Shown here piece by piece: positions 12,782-25,189 of a DNA stretch of 64,000 nucleotides. How positions within the stretch are numbered: the stretch's first letter is position 1; the number at the start of each line of letters is the position of its first letter. Location of the stretch: positions 248,001 through 312,000 of the forward strand of contig JAVXUO010001562.1 of NCBI GenBank assembly GCA_033065855.1, read 5' to 3'. The notes below the pieces were generated by a model. The model made no database searches. It saw nothing but the letters and a program-made list of their open reading frames with translations, and was not told where the DNA came from. A program made the translations under genes and the position numbers. This stretch comes from Escallonia rubra (Eukaryota > Streptophyta > Magnoliopsida > Escalloniales > Escalloniaceae).

Positions 12782-13700
12782 GGGCAAATCCCAAAACTGT
12801 ACCCTCAAATTTATATTTTGTACAGCTTTAGTGCCAAAGTTTGAAGGTGCGCCAAAGAAATACCCAACTTTGAAATAACGTACCAAATCGGTACCTCAGC
12901 TAGCGGACAACGGATGTTGTTAAAAAGTCAGAGGGGTGGAACTGTCATTGTTTAAAAAAAGGACATAAAAGCCTATCCCGTGGCCACGAAGGCCGCCCTT
13001 TTCTCTTACCTCCTTTTTACGTTCCCAAGGCAAATTTCTAATTTCCCTCTAAAAAGAAATTGCTCTTTATTCTCTCTCCTCTTAGGTCTTCTCCTCTATT
13101 AGTTGCAGCAGAAATACAATACAGACACGCGTTTCACCCATCCATAGCAGCGCAAGTTTTTCACGAAGATGATGAATACCCCTTTGTATCACTGCACGAA
13201 AGGGCAAGATCTGTGATGTCGTGGACAGCTTGAAATCCTGGGAGGCAATTTTGGAGCTACGGGAACAGTGGGGTAAGCGTTGCAAAGCCCTTATTTTGGA
13301 GCTCCATCAGCTTGAAACCCACTACTTGCCACTTTACCAGTTGCAATTTTCACTTTGCAGACATCTCACAAAAATCCCACTGATTTTGCAGCTCCAGCAT
13401 TGCGATTACTTTCGTTGGCGAGACCCACCAATGGTCAATGTAAAATTGGAGCGAGCCAGAAGGACAAATTGTTGGTTGAAGGCTACACTTGCACTGACTT
13501 GGGCTGTAATATTGTTGCGGATAGTGAGTGGGAGTGAGAGGAATGTTGTTGAAGAAGGGCTGTAATTTGTAGATCTGGCTCTGTTTATAAAGTACAAGAA
13601 TAAAACATCAAACCTAATTCCTTTTCTCTTATTGAGAAATTGTTGAGCTAATGACAAATATGGTATTTTAGCTGTAAGAATGTGTGTTTTACGTGTGTAT
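12782..13700. mobile_element. MULE-like element, left terminal repeat and interior
   Basis: The sequence from 12782 (GGGCAAATCCCAAAACT...) for about 190 bp is the inverted counterpart of the end at 48820-49012: shared words include 'ACCCTCAA', 'TTTGAAGGTG', 'GCCAAAGAA' and 'TCAGAGGGGT'. A long terminal repeat of this kind suggests a Mutator-like element. The interior to about 13700 is GC-richer, with unremarkable open frames (13221-13565 plus, 13406-13657 minus) that I do not recognise. No right terminus was found before the Copia fossil near 13930, so the element seems truncated. Its left flank is aaaaattca; copy B continues there uninterrupted (with 'aaaaatttcacgcagcc'). Confidence 0.6.
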
Positions 13701-13929
13701 GTGTGTGTGTGTTTGAAATATCAATGTGTACAATGCTCAGATTGGTGTTTTGGGATGTGTGATGGTAACGGCCGATCTTGAGGAAAAGCAAAAGTAGCAA
13801 AAGTAAAACACACTTTGAAAACTAAATCGTACAAAATCAGTACCTGAAGGTTAAACAAAACGAAAAGAGCTATCTTTCCTGCTACAATTAGTAGTTATCT
13901 TTCCTCTATTGAATCATTGAATGGAACCA

Positions 13930-15330
13930 ATTTTAGAAAATGAAAATAGCAGATTAGCATAATTCATGGAGTTATGGATATGGATTATGCTTTACTCGTT
14001 GACACTCCTACTGCCCTTACGGCTGAAAGCTCTACTGAGCAAAAGGCGACTTATGAAAAGTGGCAGCCTTCCAACCGCATATCCTTAAGGATTATGAGAG
14101 GCTCAATTATGACTGCAATTCGCAGAGTTATTCCTGACTCTGAAAATTGAAAGATGTACCTTGCTCATATTGAAGACCAATTTTAGGGCTCTTCCAAGGC
14201 ATATGATACTACTCTTATCACTAAAATGGTTGCGCTCAAGTGCAGTGGATCCAGTAGTGTTCGTGAGCATATTTTGTGGATGAATGATAAAATTTCTCAG
14301 CTAAAAGGCTTGAACATGAAAATCTCTTCAGGCTTTCTCTTGCACTTTCTTCGCAGTTTGGTCCTTTTAAGATCAATTACCATAGGCAGTAAGAGAAGTA
14401 AATAATGATCGAGTTGATTTCCACATGTGTCCAAGAAGAAAAGAGGCTAAAAATTGAACAACCTGGTGGTGCTCACATTGCCATAACTGGTCCATCTAAA
14501 GGAAAAGAAAAGAAATTTGACAAAGGTCGCGTGAAAAGAAATAAGAGTGTTCCTATAAATATGACTAAAAAGACAAGTTCTTCTGGTACCAAGGGTCTTT
14601 CTAGTACCAAGTGTAACTTTTGTTGAGCTAAAGGACACATGAGGAAAGAATGTCTTAAATTCAAATAGTGGTTGGAAAAGAAAGCTAATATATCTATTTA
14701 CATTTATTTTAAGTCTTATACAATTAATGCTCCTTTAATACATGGTATGTTGATACATGTGCAACTGTGCACGTAACTAATTCATTGCATGGTTTACTTT
14801 CCTCGAAGAGGGTAAACAAAGGAGACCATAATATGCTGGTAGGAAATGGAAAGAAAGCTCAAGTTGACACTCTAGAAACTCTCCGTTTAGCTTAAAGAGT
14901 GACGTTAATATGGATTTAGTTGATACTGTGTGTGTTTCCAGTATGACTGGAAACCTTATTTATGTTTTAAAAATTGACGCTTATAAATATTCGTTTAAGT
15001 TTGAGAATAAAGGCTTCTTTGTTTTCTTTTAATCTAGAGCTATTAGTTCTGGTTTGTTGGAGAGAAACCTCTACAAATTATGTTTGGATACTTCTTTTAA
15101 TAAATCTTTAAAATCAATGAACGTGAATGATGTAGTTGATAAAACTTGTGGTAAGAGAAAACGAAATAATGAAAATTTTGTTGAATTGTGGCATGAACGT
15201 CTAGGTCACATATCATGAGGCAGAATGAAATGTCTCATTAAGGATGAAATTCTTCTTTCTTAAAAATTTCTGAGGTTTTGACACATGTATTGAATGTATT
15301 AAAGGAATATTTGAAAAAGACAATAAATGT
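13930..15330 (+). mobile_element. Old Ty1/copia fossil (gag to pre-integrase remains)
   Basis: Plus-strand translated pieces show, in order, a Copia gag region (about 13.98-14.40 kb, 'YEKWQPSNR', 'GSSSVREHI'), a zinc knuckle with 'GHMRKECLKFK' near 14.65 kb, a protease-like 'YVDTCATVHVTNS' near 14.75 kb, and a pre-integrase 'ELWHERLGHIS' near 15.19 kb. No integrase core, RT or RNase H follows, and no LTR pair is visible. It is heavily broken (many interruptions) and clearly much older than the element at 5339-10296. Confidence 0.75.
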
Positions 15331-15384
15331 GATGTCACGCCAAGTTGAACATGAATGTGTAAGCATTAACGTGGGCCTATTTAT

Positions 15385-15425
15385 TTAATTTTAGCATCCA
15401 AACATATATTGGATGCTAAAATTAA
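15385..15425. repeat. Perfect 17-bp inverted repeat with 7-base loop
   Basis: The arm TTAATTTTAGCATCCAA at 15385-15401 is exactly complementary to 15409-15425, with loop acatata. It lies between the Copia fossil and an anonymous spacer. It could be a hairpin from a collapsed small inverted-repeat element. Nothing else supports a functional RNA. Confidence 0.7.
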
Positions 15426-15429
15426 GATT

Positions 15430-16337
15430 TTGACACATATCAACTTAGGCTTGAAGTATGGAAGGAAATTACTCTGTAATAAGTTGAACATGAGTGTTTT
15501 CATGGTTCTCCTATTTGAGGTGTGAAATAAGAAGTCCAGATAGTGTGGAGGGATTTTTGTTGCTTTCCCGAGGTGTTGAACTAGGATGTAAGGGCATTGC
15601 ATAACGAAAAACCATAACAAAGGCAAGCTTCAGGTCCATTGAAGACACTGAGAAAGGAAGTTTAATTTCCATCTCTAGATTGATTCTCCAAATAAATAAG
15701 AACGATACTCATCAAGATCAAGATCATCATCCTCATCCTCATCCTCATGTTTCAGACTAATATTTAGTACTGGATTAGTCGAAAAAGTTAAGATGTTTGT
15801 TCAAGAGTGTCAAAAAATAGATTGTTATTCGCCATTTAAGATGATCAAATACTTTACTTTCAGTAGCGACGGTTCCATAGAGAACCCATTGAGATTGATA
15901 ACCAAATGATATGCATAAAGCATAGACCGGTTAATGGAGTAACTCACAAGAAGGCCAACAAGCATCGCCCACATGATGAGAGCTTGCTCTTCCGAAGCTC
16001 CCCAAGAACATACTATATTTAGAGGTGACATTACTAAATGAAGGGGAAGCCAGTGCCTCTAATTTTTTTGTTAAGTCAAGGTCCCAAAAGAGAAGTTTCG
16101 AAAGTAACAAGATGGCTATGGCCACAAACATGCTCATAATCTGTTTAATGAAGAGACGCACCTCTGACCTTTTAACTTGTTCCCTCACTAAAGTCAATTA
16201 TCACATCATGAAAAGTTCAACGATTGAATATTACTATTCATGGATATGGATTTCGGTCTACAAGGATGCTAAAGCATTGCATCACCGCATATGCATGTTT
16301 GACAAAGTCCGGCATTGTTAGCTCAGTGATTACATAG
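15430..16337. other. Spacer, no gene recognised
   Basis: AT-rich sequence. Two overlapping minus-strand frames (15825-16031 and 15931-16197) encode hydrophobic stretches such as 'MFVAIAILLLSKLLFW' but have no family signature that I recognise. They could be a scrap of a membrane-protein gene. A short 'atcctc' repeat lies near 15727-15745. It ends at the target site CATAG of the next element. Confidence 0.5.
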
Positions 16338-16439
16338 TGTTCCTAACCTATCTTGGCCGCACCCATGGACCCACTGTGGGTCCCGTTCTATGCGACACGT
16401 CGATAATTGTCAAATGTCAATTTTTCAACGCTTTAGACC

Positions 16440-16830
16440 AGTCAAAGCGCAGTCGGTAGCATATCTCCCCCCTCGGCGGTCGGCGTTGCTAAGTCAGTTG
16501 CACATATTCCCCCTTGGCGGTCGGCGTTACTCAGCCAATCGCACATCTCCCCCTTCGGCAGTCGGCATTGCTAAGCCAATCATACATCTTCCCCCTCAAC
16601 GGTTGGCGTTGCTCAGCCGGTCGCACATCTTCCCCCTCGGAGGCTCGTGTGCTCAACCTTCATAGCCCTTTTTTACTCAGCTAGTCATACATATTCCCCC
16701 TCAACGATCGGCATTGCTCAGTCGATCACACATCTTCCTTCTCGGTGGCCTGCGTGACTCAACATTTGTAGCCCTATTTTGCTCAGCCAGTCACACATCT
16801 CCCATCTCAGGGATCGGCGTGCCTTCCCCT
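16440..16830 (+). repeat. About 41-bp imperfect tandem array in left LTR
   Basis: Recurring words are 'gtcgcacatctcccccct', 'cggcggtcggcgttgctcag' and variants, about ten degenerate units. The matching array in the right LTR lies at about 24250-24660. Confidence 0.8.
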
Positions 16831-17340
16831 TGGGGGCTCAACCGCCTTCCCCCTTTGGGGGTTGGCCTTAGCCTCCCACCACTGCTCACTTTCTTCCTTT
16901 TCTTTCGCCCAAGCGCTATGGGAGCGCCACCCGCACGCTGACTCTACAACGCCCGTTGCCCGCTCCTGCGCGCCTACTTTGCGACTCCTGTCACCCGCAT
17001 GCCAACTCTGTGACGCCTGTCGCCTGCACCCGAGCGCCGAATCTATGAAACCAGTCGCCGCGCCCGTGCGCCATTTTCATGTCACGTGCCCCCAGTACTG
17101 CAATAACTCCACCGTGCCGCTGATACAGTCGCGTCCCCTAGCTCTCTGTCACATTACCATACCGCCGGCACCGCACAAACTCTACCGTGCTCATGCGTCG
17201 CGCCGCTTATACAGTCATGGCCCCCGGCACTCTGTCACACTACCACACCCCTGCGTTGGTCCATTCTTTCACCACACCATGTGCACCTTGCCTTGGTCCG
17301 GAACATGCTTCGACCCACTCCCCATAATGTGCAGCATCTC

Positions 17341-17900
17341 GCGGGGATAGGCGACTCCTCCAAGACACTATCTCCAATAGAGGCCCCTAAGTTCTTTGGT
17401 ATGAAGACTCCTCTTCCGCCAGGTAAACAGCTCCTCCAGGATGCTACCTTGGCCTATCAGGTACGCGACTCCTTCGGACATTACTTGGCATGCTCCGAGT
17501 GCTCCGACACAAGGACTCACCCGCCGGGATAGGCGACTCCTCCGGGACACTATCTCCGCCAGGGAGCTCTAAGTGCTCCGGCATGAAGACTCTCCTTTCG
17601 CCAGGTAGACGGCTCCTTCGGGATGCTACCTCAACCCATCGGGTAGGCGGCTCCTTCAAACACTACCTTGGGGCGTTATGAGTCTTCGACACAACGACTA
17701 ACCCCCGGGATAAGCGACTCCTCCAGGACACTGTCTCTGTCAGGGAGCTTCAACTCCCCTTCTGCCAGATAGACAGCTCCTCCGGGATGTTACCTCGGCC
17801 TGTCGGATATGTGACTCTTCCAGGACATTACCTTGGCGCACTCTGAGTGCTTCGGCACAAGGACTCACCCGCGGGATTTGCAATTCCTCCAGGACACTAT
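17341..17900 (+). repeat. About 180-bp tandem array in left LTR
   Basis: The unit start 'ggataggcgactcctcc' recurs at about 17345, 17526, 17709 and (degenerate) 17874, giving periods near 181, 183 and 165. Each unit also contains 'gctccggcatgaagactc' and 'cacaaggactcacccgc' style words. It is mirrored in the right LTR. Confidence 0.85.
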
Positions 17901-18967
17901 TTCCGTCAGGGTGTTTGCATGACTAGCCTACGTGCTCCGGCACTGGGGGCTTTCATTGACACCCATAGGGACTATGATCCCCGGGTCACTCCGAGACATG
18001 AGCAGGTCTCCAGAGGGCATCTTGCCTAGTCCGCCTGGCAGTTAGGTGTTGGGTCTTTCCCACCGCTGCCAGGTCCTCCGCATCTCTTGACGCTCGCCGG
18101 GACTCTACAAAGGCTTTGGACTGATGGCTAGATTAAAAGGGCTCTTTGGCCACACCGACGCTGTGTGGTCTAGTCTTTCCAGACAGACATAGTGACATTG
18201 TGTGGGACATGCCAGGTGAATATGCGATCCAAGAGTCTGTGGATCACCGGCACATGTGAACCCCTTGGTGACGTGTCACTCATAGGGAGCGCCACGTGTC
18301 AGTTGATGACGTTATCATCTCAATCTCTATAAATAGGGATCTTGAGAATTTATTTGGAGAACATGGCATATTTTCAGAATTCTTCTCACATTTATTTTCT
18401 CACTGTAGAATTCTAAAGAGATAAACATACAGGACCTTGACTCTGGACCTAAGTATCGGACTGGGACTGTCGTCGTGTATTCACCCTGCGCCATCGCCCT
18501 TGCAGCACTGCCATCCTCAGGCTCTGTGTGGGAAGCCCTTGGTCTCTACCCTTGCTCCATCTCGCTGTGTCCCACATCAACATACTTGGCATCTGACTCG
18601 GACTGTATTCTTTGTGGCACCTCCACGTCGACTACGAACCCATTTTCTTTGGTATCATTTTGGCGACTCCACTGGGGAGGTGAGCATCGCAGTACTGTTT
18701 GTCACTTGCCTGACACACACCAAGCAACCATGTCTCAGCAACATAGGGCTACCAGGAGTACCAGCTAAAGCCTTAACCCAGCCATCCAAGAGGAGCATCA
18801 CCTTGAGAACCAAGAGGAGACCAGCCACAACCAACTTTAGGCTCTCCCCCGGAATGGATGCACCTAATATAGCCACGATCGTTAACGCCACAATCCAACG
18901 CCTCACTCCTACAATCACCAAACTCCAAGATTCCCAATCATCTCTTATGGCCACTGAAACCAAAAAG

Positions 18968-20290
18968 ATAACCCTAGAGGGGGGTGAATAGGGTTTTAAG
19001 ACTACTTTAAAAAATTAACAAGTAATTAATACAAACTTATAGAAGCTATGAATAACTATTGAAAAGCTTCAAACAACAAACCTCAAACACAATAACTCAA
19101 ATAAGCAAACTAACCAATCTCAACACAAGTATAAAACAATAATGTAAAGAGAGAAGGGTTTAGAGATACTTGACGCTTGAGATTTAGATGGTTCGACTTG
19201 AATTACCCTCAAGCCTACGTCCACCCCTTCAAGGCCCTAGAATCCATTAGTATGATATTTCTTACGGGTCAAGTTCGAACCGCTTACAATCCCTTGATGC
19301 TATACCCACATCAAGAACAAGCTTTGACACTCCCAAAGCTCGAAAGCTTGACAACCCCAAGCTTTGATACAAGAAACTTTAGACGAAAAATTGTGTACAA
19401 GAATTCACTCTCAAGAAGTAGATGAGTACAAGTTTAATCTCTAGAACAAGAGAGATGAGTGCATGATGACTTATGAAAGTGTATATCTCTCAAATGTAAG
19501 CTCACAATAAATGCTCTCTTGAAATGGATGAGAAAACAATGAAAACCAAAAGAGATTGAACAATTGTTTTGATCTTTAAGAATATGAAAGATAAGAGAGC
19601 TTTGAATGCAATTGATGAATATAAACCATGCCCAAGATGAGTATAAATAGGTGTGGGAATAAATATGACCGTTTGGAATTAAGTAGGGCATTAAATGCGC
19701 CAAACGGTAAACGCAATCGACTGCATTACACCATTGCAGTCGACTGTATTCCCAAAAGTAGCCGTTGGAAATTCAAAATTTTCAAATGCAATCGACTGTA
19801 TTCCAATGCAGTCGACTGTATTAGAATGCTACTGGAAGTGTTGCAGTCGACTACATAGGCTACTGGAAGTGTTGCAGTCGATTACATTAGAATGAAGTTG
19901 ACTGTAATACCTCACTGCCCAACATGCAGTTGTATTCCTGAAAATGCAGTTTTCCTTGTTTTCAAAGAATGAAAAAGTTTTATGCATGCAAGGGAAACCT
20001 CTGGGCAAATTCTAGGTCACAGTCATCAATAAGATCAAAACTCTATGTCTAGTTACAAAGAACAGAATAAACACAATAATAATAATCTATCGAAGTATTT
20101 CATCTTGATGCATTATGTTGAGTGTCTTTGATCGATTAGCTCGTATAATTATCCGTTTGCATGAGTATGAGATTGTACCTATTGCTTCATCAACTCAATG
20201 CATGTTAGACAACGTAATCGTCAATGTTAGTATCATCAAAATCAAATATAATCCTAGGTTAAATAATCGTAGGGTTAACAGCCACGATAT
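18968..20290. mobile_element. Unclassified insertion with repeated CAGTCGACTG cores
   Basis: This AT-rich block interrupts the interior of the gag-only gypsy element. It begins near 'aaccctagaggggggtgaat', a junction familiar from repeated plant sequences, and continues to about 20290. At 19713-19915 it holds about seven copies or near-copies of the palindrome CAGTCGACTG, two of them within a duplicated 30-bp unit ('ctactggaagtgttgcagtc'). I find no coding domain, terminal repeats or certain target duplication, so class and exact ends are uncertain. Confidence 0.5.
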
Positions 20291-20329
20291 TAGAAATACA
20301 AAAATCAATCCAAGTTCTAACTTCACAAT

Positions 20330-21060
20330 CGGCGACTTCTCAAGGCCTCAAAGCTCCCCACCCCATGCCCGCTGCTCAACCCATGTCATCTCAAGCTCTG
20401 GGGTTTGCCCTTGCTGCTCAGATCCAGCTTTCAGGTCATGGGCTAGTTCTGGACACAACCCAAGTTCTAGTGTCACGACCACCGCTACATTGGTCCTCTG
20501 GGCCTTCAGCGGTGGAACTCGCAGCACCTCTGCCCGCAGCGCCCCGCCTTACCATTGCCCAGAGTACTTCGGAGACTCACGACTCAATTGAGATGGAACC
20601 CAACCCCAACATGGCCAGCCAACACCTAAACAAAAGCCACTCCCCCGACTTGCTCCAGTCGGCCCTTCTAAACGGCTAGCCTCCTGTAGCTGACACCACC
20701 CCTGTGCAAACCACACCTCAAGAAGCTGCTCCCCACCACAAACCCTTTTCTACCATTGTCATGCCATTAATGCCTCAGGTCACCCCGTCTGGGGGCTCGG
20801 GTGTCAGGATCATCCCGACCGGGCACAAATCCTCTCATGCTTCGTATGTCACCAAGCATGACCTTGACGCCATCTTCCACCGTCTCAAGCCGTCATCCTT
20901 ACCTCACTCCCCCTCTAAGCTGTCTGGCCATGCTCCCTACTATGGTGACATCGCTACCAAGCCCTACTACCCTGTCAAGTACAAGAAAACCAGCCTTTAC
21001 GTTGTTCAACGGCAAAGAAGGCAACGCCCACGAGCACTTTACTCAGTTTACTGACTCCCT
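20330..21060 (+). other. 5' part of gypsy interior, low-complexity remains
   Basis: Ser/Pro/Thr-rich open frames in two phases (20115-20591, 20365-20679, 20704-21054) are compatible with the poorly conserved N-terminal gag region of Tat/Ogre-like elements. No domain is recognisable. Read together with the better gag segment that follows, this is fossil gag sequence. Confidence 0.45.
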
Positions 21061-21780
21061 AGAGCACTATGGGGATGAAAAAAATTGAAGCTTTGGGAAT
21101 TTCAGAAGTCCCTGACTTGCCTCGCCTACAATTGGTACCACCAGATCCCCGAAGGTACTATCCATTTCTGGTCTGACATGGTCCAGCTCTTTCTTGACAA
21201 GTTCCACTATGAAACGGAGCGTGTGACCATCGTTGACATTATTGCAATCCACCAGAACCTCGGGGAAGACCTCAATGCCTATGTCACACGATTTCATCAC
21301 AAGTGCTTGGAATGCACTGACTTCAGCAAGGATGAGACCCTTGTACCCATTTGCATCAAGAACATGACAGACACCTACATGTTCTACCTTGAAAACCTCC
21401 AGCTTCGGTCTTAGGGACATCTTAAGGAAGCAGCGCGGTGCACCTATGACTCGGTCGGTCCGTCAAAGACCCCGAAGCCCCAAACTCAGATTGCCCTGGT
21501 CGTGACGGTGGAAGTAGCCAGTGACAACGACAACAACCGTAAGTGCCGATCCCAAAGAAGGAACCTGCGCCCTGATAATCAGAGCTCTCCTCGAGACCTG
21601 GATCAATGACAATTCCATAACCCTTCTGGAAGCTAAATCTAAGCCTACCTCGGTAGACTTAGCCCATCCTAACTACTGCCCCTATCATCGGACCATTACT
21701 CACGGCCTCAAGTGGTGCAGGGGCCTCAAGTTGGTCTTTGCTGACAAGATAGCATCCGATGAGCTCACACTCTAAGTGCG
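21060..21780 (+). mobile_element. Gag remains of the Tat/Ogre-like gypsy element
   Basis: Plus-strand sequence includes the retrotransposon gag words 'LAYNWYHQIPEGTIHFW', 'FLDKFHY', 'QNLGEDLNAYVTRFH' and, further on, 'YCPYHRTITHGLKWC', the His/Cys element usual after gag in Tat-lineage proteins. It is a fossil with a few interruptions. Sequence after 21780 is non-coding where protease and RT would be expected. Confidence 0.8.
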
Positions 21781-24131
21781 GGGACCTGTGCCCCCACTCG
21801 CCCAAGCCCTAGTGCATTTTCCACACTTGTAGTAATTTTTCATTTATTTTGCAAGTTTCCATGTACTCAATCTCGATGTACCAAGGCATGTTGCCTACCT
21901 TTGTTATTAATGAAGTTATATTTTCTAAACTTGGACAATTTTAAGCTACAATTGCTCTTGCACAAGTCTACTGATACACCACCCTTGATGCCATCACTTA
22001 CTCCCTTGGGGCTTCACCCCTTCTTTAGCTCAAGCAGGCCAGGTTCCCCACACCCCCTCCGACTCACACAGCATAACGACTTGGTAAGTGGTGCGCGGGG
22101 TGGCTCGAGCCACGCTACCTAAGTCTCAACTTGATCAGCCGACACCCCCCAGGCCTAGCGACCGCCTTTGTCGGCCGTCGTCTTGCCTCTGTGACTCAGC
22201 CTGTCACCAATGCCAGCCGGCCATCCCAAGTCCCCATCTCCCTCTCAGCGGCCTCTCTCGGCACCCTTAATTACCCTAACTATAGTCTCATCTTTTTGGG
22301 ACTTAGAAAAAAATTTCAAAATTTTTTTCTTCCATGTACCCGCCACCCTTCTCATCCTCTTTCCAACACTTCGAAAAATTCTCAACAAAATTTTGCATCC
22401 CCTCTTACAACCCTCTCATCCTCTTTCCAACACTTAAAAAAAATTTCAACAAAATTTTTCATCCCCACCTCACTTTCATCCTTCTTCCGGCACTTAAAAG
22501 AAAATTTTCAACACTTAGAAAAAATTTCAAAATTTTTTTTCATCACCAACCCCTCTTATCCTCTTTTCAACACTTACAAAAATTTTCTACAAAATTTTCC
22601 ATCCCCTCACCCCCCCCCCCCCCCAATCCTCTTTATACACTTAGAAAAAAATTTACAAAATTTTCATCCCCCCTCCCACCCTTGTTTATCCTTAGGGGGC
22701 ATCTGGAAAAAAAAATCAAATTTTAAAAAAAATAAAGAAAAGAAAGAAAAAAAATTCAGGAGACAGAACCTAACCAGCGGGTGGCCGAATCGACCCGCGC
22801 ATTTCTTCTTCTCTTAAAGAAGCTGGAAAAAACCCCATAAAAACCGACCTTACCCGAAACCCGACCCGTGCTCCCCCAAAACCCTAATTTCCCTCATCTC
22901 TTTCTCCTGCCGCCGCCAACTTCGGCCTCTCTTTTGGCCTTCGGCTAGCTGTCCCCCTCCTCTCTTCTCTCCCATCGCCCCTCGCTCCTCGCTCACCCGC
23001 GGTAGCCTACCCCCCCTCCTCTTTTTTTCATCTCCCCAAATTCGACCACTTCCCCAAGGCCACGAGGCCGAGCCCCCGCGACACCTCCACCCGGCCTACC
23101 TATCTTTTAGCCCCTACCCCCTTCGGCCCACCTCCTTACTTCGGCCCCCCTCCCCCTCCAACCCTTGGCCCCCTCCTGTCAGTGCCCCAACCTCAGCCCC
23201 CCACCCCTATAATATCCCCTCTTCCATCCAAACTTCGGCCTCCACCACCACACCCGAGGCCAACCCCCATGCCTAGCATGAGGTCGACCCCCACCCCTTC
23301 GGCCATTACCTTCACCCTCGGCTTCCATTCTCACTTACCGCACCCCAATTCGGCCACTACACATCTACCTCGGCCCAACACCATCAGCCACCCCCTCGGC
23401 CCCTTTCCCCTTTCCACCTTCGGCCACCCCCCTATTCCCCTACTTTGGCCACCCTATTCCCTTTTCTTCGGCCACCATCATTCAGCTACCCCTTTGGCCA
23501 CCACCTTCCCTCTACTTCAGACACCTACTTCCCTACCCTCTATCAATCACCACTTCAGCTGACTTTCCCAAGGCTGACGACCACTCTCTCGGCCAACGAC
23601 CCTTACCTTCACCCCACGACCGACCCTCTTCATCACTTCAACCGACCACAAAGGCCGACGAGCCCTCACCTTTACCCCATGGCTGACCCCCATGTCTGAC
23701 CCCAATCGTTTCGGCCCACTTACCTTCGGCCTCCTCCACTCACCTTGACCGATCATCATCACCTTCCATCATCGCCACCATTCTCATAAACAACCAATAA
23801 GAAAAAATTCTTCGTTGAGGACACAACGCGTACCTTGCGCGCCACCCTTCACGTCACTCCCTCCTTTATCCATTTCTTCCTCCCTTACCCATTATGTTAC
23901 TCTTCTACACTTAAAATTTTTGTAACTTTGACCAAATTTGCACACCCAGGCTTCAGTAGGTGGTGCACGAGGTGGCTTAAGCCATCTACTCTTCACCTTT
24001 GTCTTTCAGAAACGACGCCATCGACTCTCCGGCCAACAAACATAAAAAAATCTTCTAAGTATGAACTTATGAATAGGCATGTGCTACACGCCTGGGTTGG
24101 CCCTCCACACATACCCCATGCAGAGGACTTA
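21781..24131 (+). other. Non-coding 3' interior of the gypsy element
   Basis: No pol is visible. It contains an imperfect tandem block at about 22270-22690 (units with 'cacttagaaaaaatttcaa' and 'cctcttatcctctttcaac', about 60-70 bp each), a 15-base poly-C at 22610-22624, and a C-rich, 'ttcggcc'-studded stretch at about 22860-23760. Long Pro-rich open frames here (22131-22817, 23182-23562) follow from base composition. Confidence 0.6.
22270..22690 (+). repeat. Imperfect 60-70 bp tandem block
   Basis: Six or so degenerate units share 'tcatcctctttccaacact' and 'aaaaatttcaaaattttt' words. It lies in the 3' interior of the gypsy fossil. Confidence 0.65.
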
Positions 24132-24249
24132 TGTTCCTAACCTATCTTGGCCGCATCCGTGGACCAACTCTGGGTCCCAACACATCGATAATTGTCAATG
24201 GTCAATTTTTCAACGCTTCAAACCTGTCAAAGCTCGCATGCCTTTTTGC

Positions 24250-24660
24250 TCATCCAGATTCCAGTCGCACATCCCCCCCCTCGGTGGTCGGTGTTGCTCA
24301 ACCGGTCCCACATCTCCCCCCTTGGCTATCAGCGTTGTTAATCCAGTCGCACATCTTCCCCCTCAGTAGTTGGCATTGCTCAGCCGGTCGCACATCTCCC
24401 CCTTCGACGGTCGGTGTTGCTAAGTCGCACATCTTCCCCCTCAGTGGTCGGCATTGCTCAGCCGGTCGCACATCTTCCCCCTAGGCGGCCAGCGTGCCTA
24501 AACCTTTATAGCCCCTTTTTGCTCAGCTGTTCGCGTATCTTACCGCTCAGTGGTCGACATTGCTCAGCTGGTCACAAATATTCCTTCTCGGCGGCCGACA
24601 TGTCTCAACCTTTAGAGCCTTTTTTTGCTCAGCCAGTCGCACATCTCCCCCCCCCCCCGG
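24250..24660 (+). repeat. About 41-bp imperfect tandem array in right LTR
   Basis: Units such as 'gtcgcacatcttccccctc' plus 'gtcggcattgctcagccg' are repeated about ten times. This is the counterpart of 16440-16830. A poly-C run of about 13 lies near 24646-24658. Confidence 0.8.
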
Positions 24661-25189
24661 GGATTATGCGTGCCTTGCCTCTTAAGGGTCGACACACCTT
24701 CCCCTAAAGGGGTCAGCAGCCTTCCCCCTTTGGGGGTTGGCCTTGGCCTCCCACCACTGCTCACTTCCTTCGGCCAGGCACTATAGGAACGCTGCCTTCA
24801 CGTCGACTCTGTAACGCCCTGTCACCTACGCTTGGGCGCCAACTCTGTGATGTCAGTCGCCTGCGCCTGAGCGTCGACTCCGTGACACATGTCACTGCGC
24901 CCGTGTACCATTTTCCATGTCACGTGCCTCTGGCCCTACACACACTCCGTCGCGCCCATGCGCAGTCCCGCTGATACATTCGCGCCCTCTGGCTCTCTGT
25001 CACACTACCATGCCTCCAGCACCGTACACACTTCGCATGACCACGCGCCGTGCCGCTTATACAGTCGCCCCCCGGTACTCTGTCACACTACCACGCCCCC
25101 ACGTTGGTCCATTATTTCACCCACCATGCGCACCTTGCCTTGGTTTGGAAAATGCCTCGACCCACTCCCTAGAGTGTGCAGCATCTCGC

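Larger units (their letters stand above)
16338..18657 (+). repeat. Left LTR of the gag-only gypsy element
   Basis: 2320 bp. It contains a roughly 41-bp imperfect tandem array (about 16440-16830), a roughly 180-bp tandem array (about 17341-17900) and a TATAAATA box at 18328-18335. It aligns with the right LTR along its whole length. Confidence 0.9.

Noticed and set aside
13800-13860. Second MULE left end near the first
   Set aside because: Only a short stretch ('gtacaaaatcagtacctgaag') resembles the inner part of the terminal repeat at 12782, in direct orientation; too little to call an element.
15825-16197. Minus-strand hydrophobic frames as a membrane protein gene
   Set aside because: Two overlapping short frames, no motif that I recognise, no splice structure that I can defend.
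17341-17900. Regular repeats considered as a CRISPR-like array
   Set aside because: Units are about 180 bp with no unique spacers, inside an LTR of a plant element and mirrored in the other LTR.
22131-22817. 228-codon Pro/Phe/Lys-rich open frame
   Set aside because: Runs through imperfect tandem repeats in the gypsy interior; no domain.
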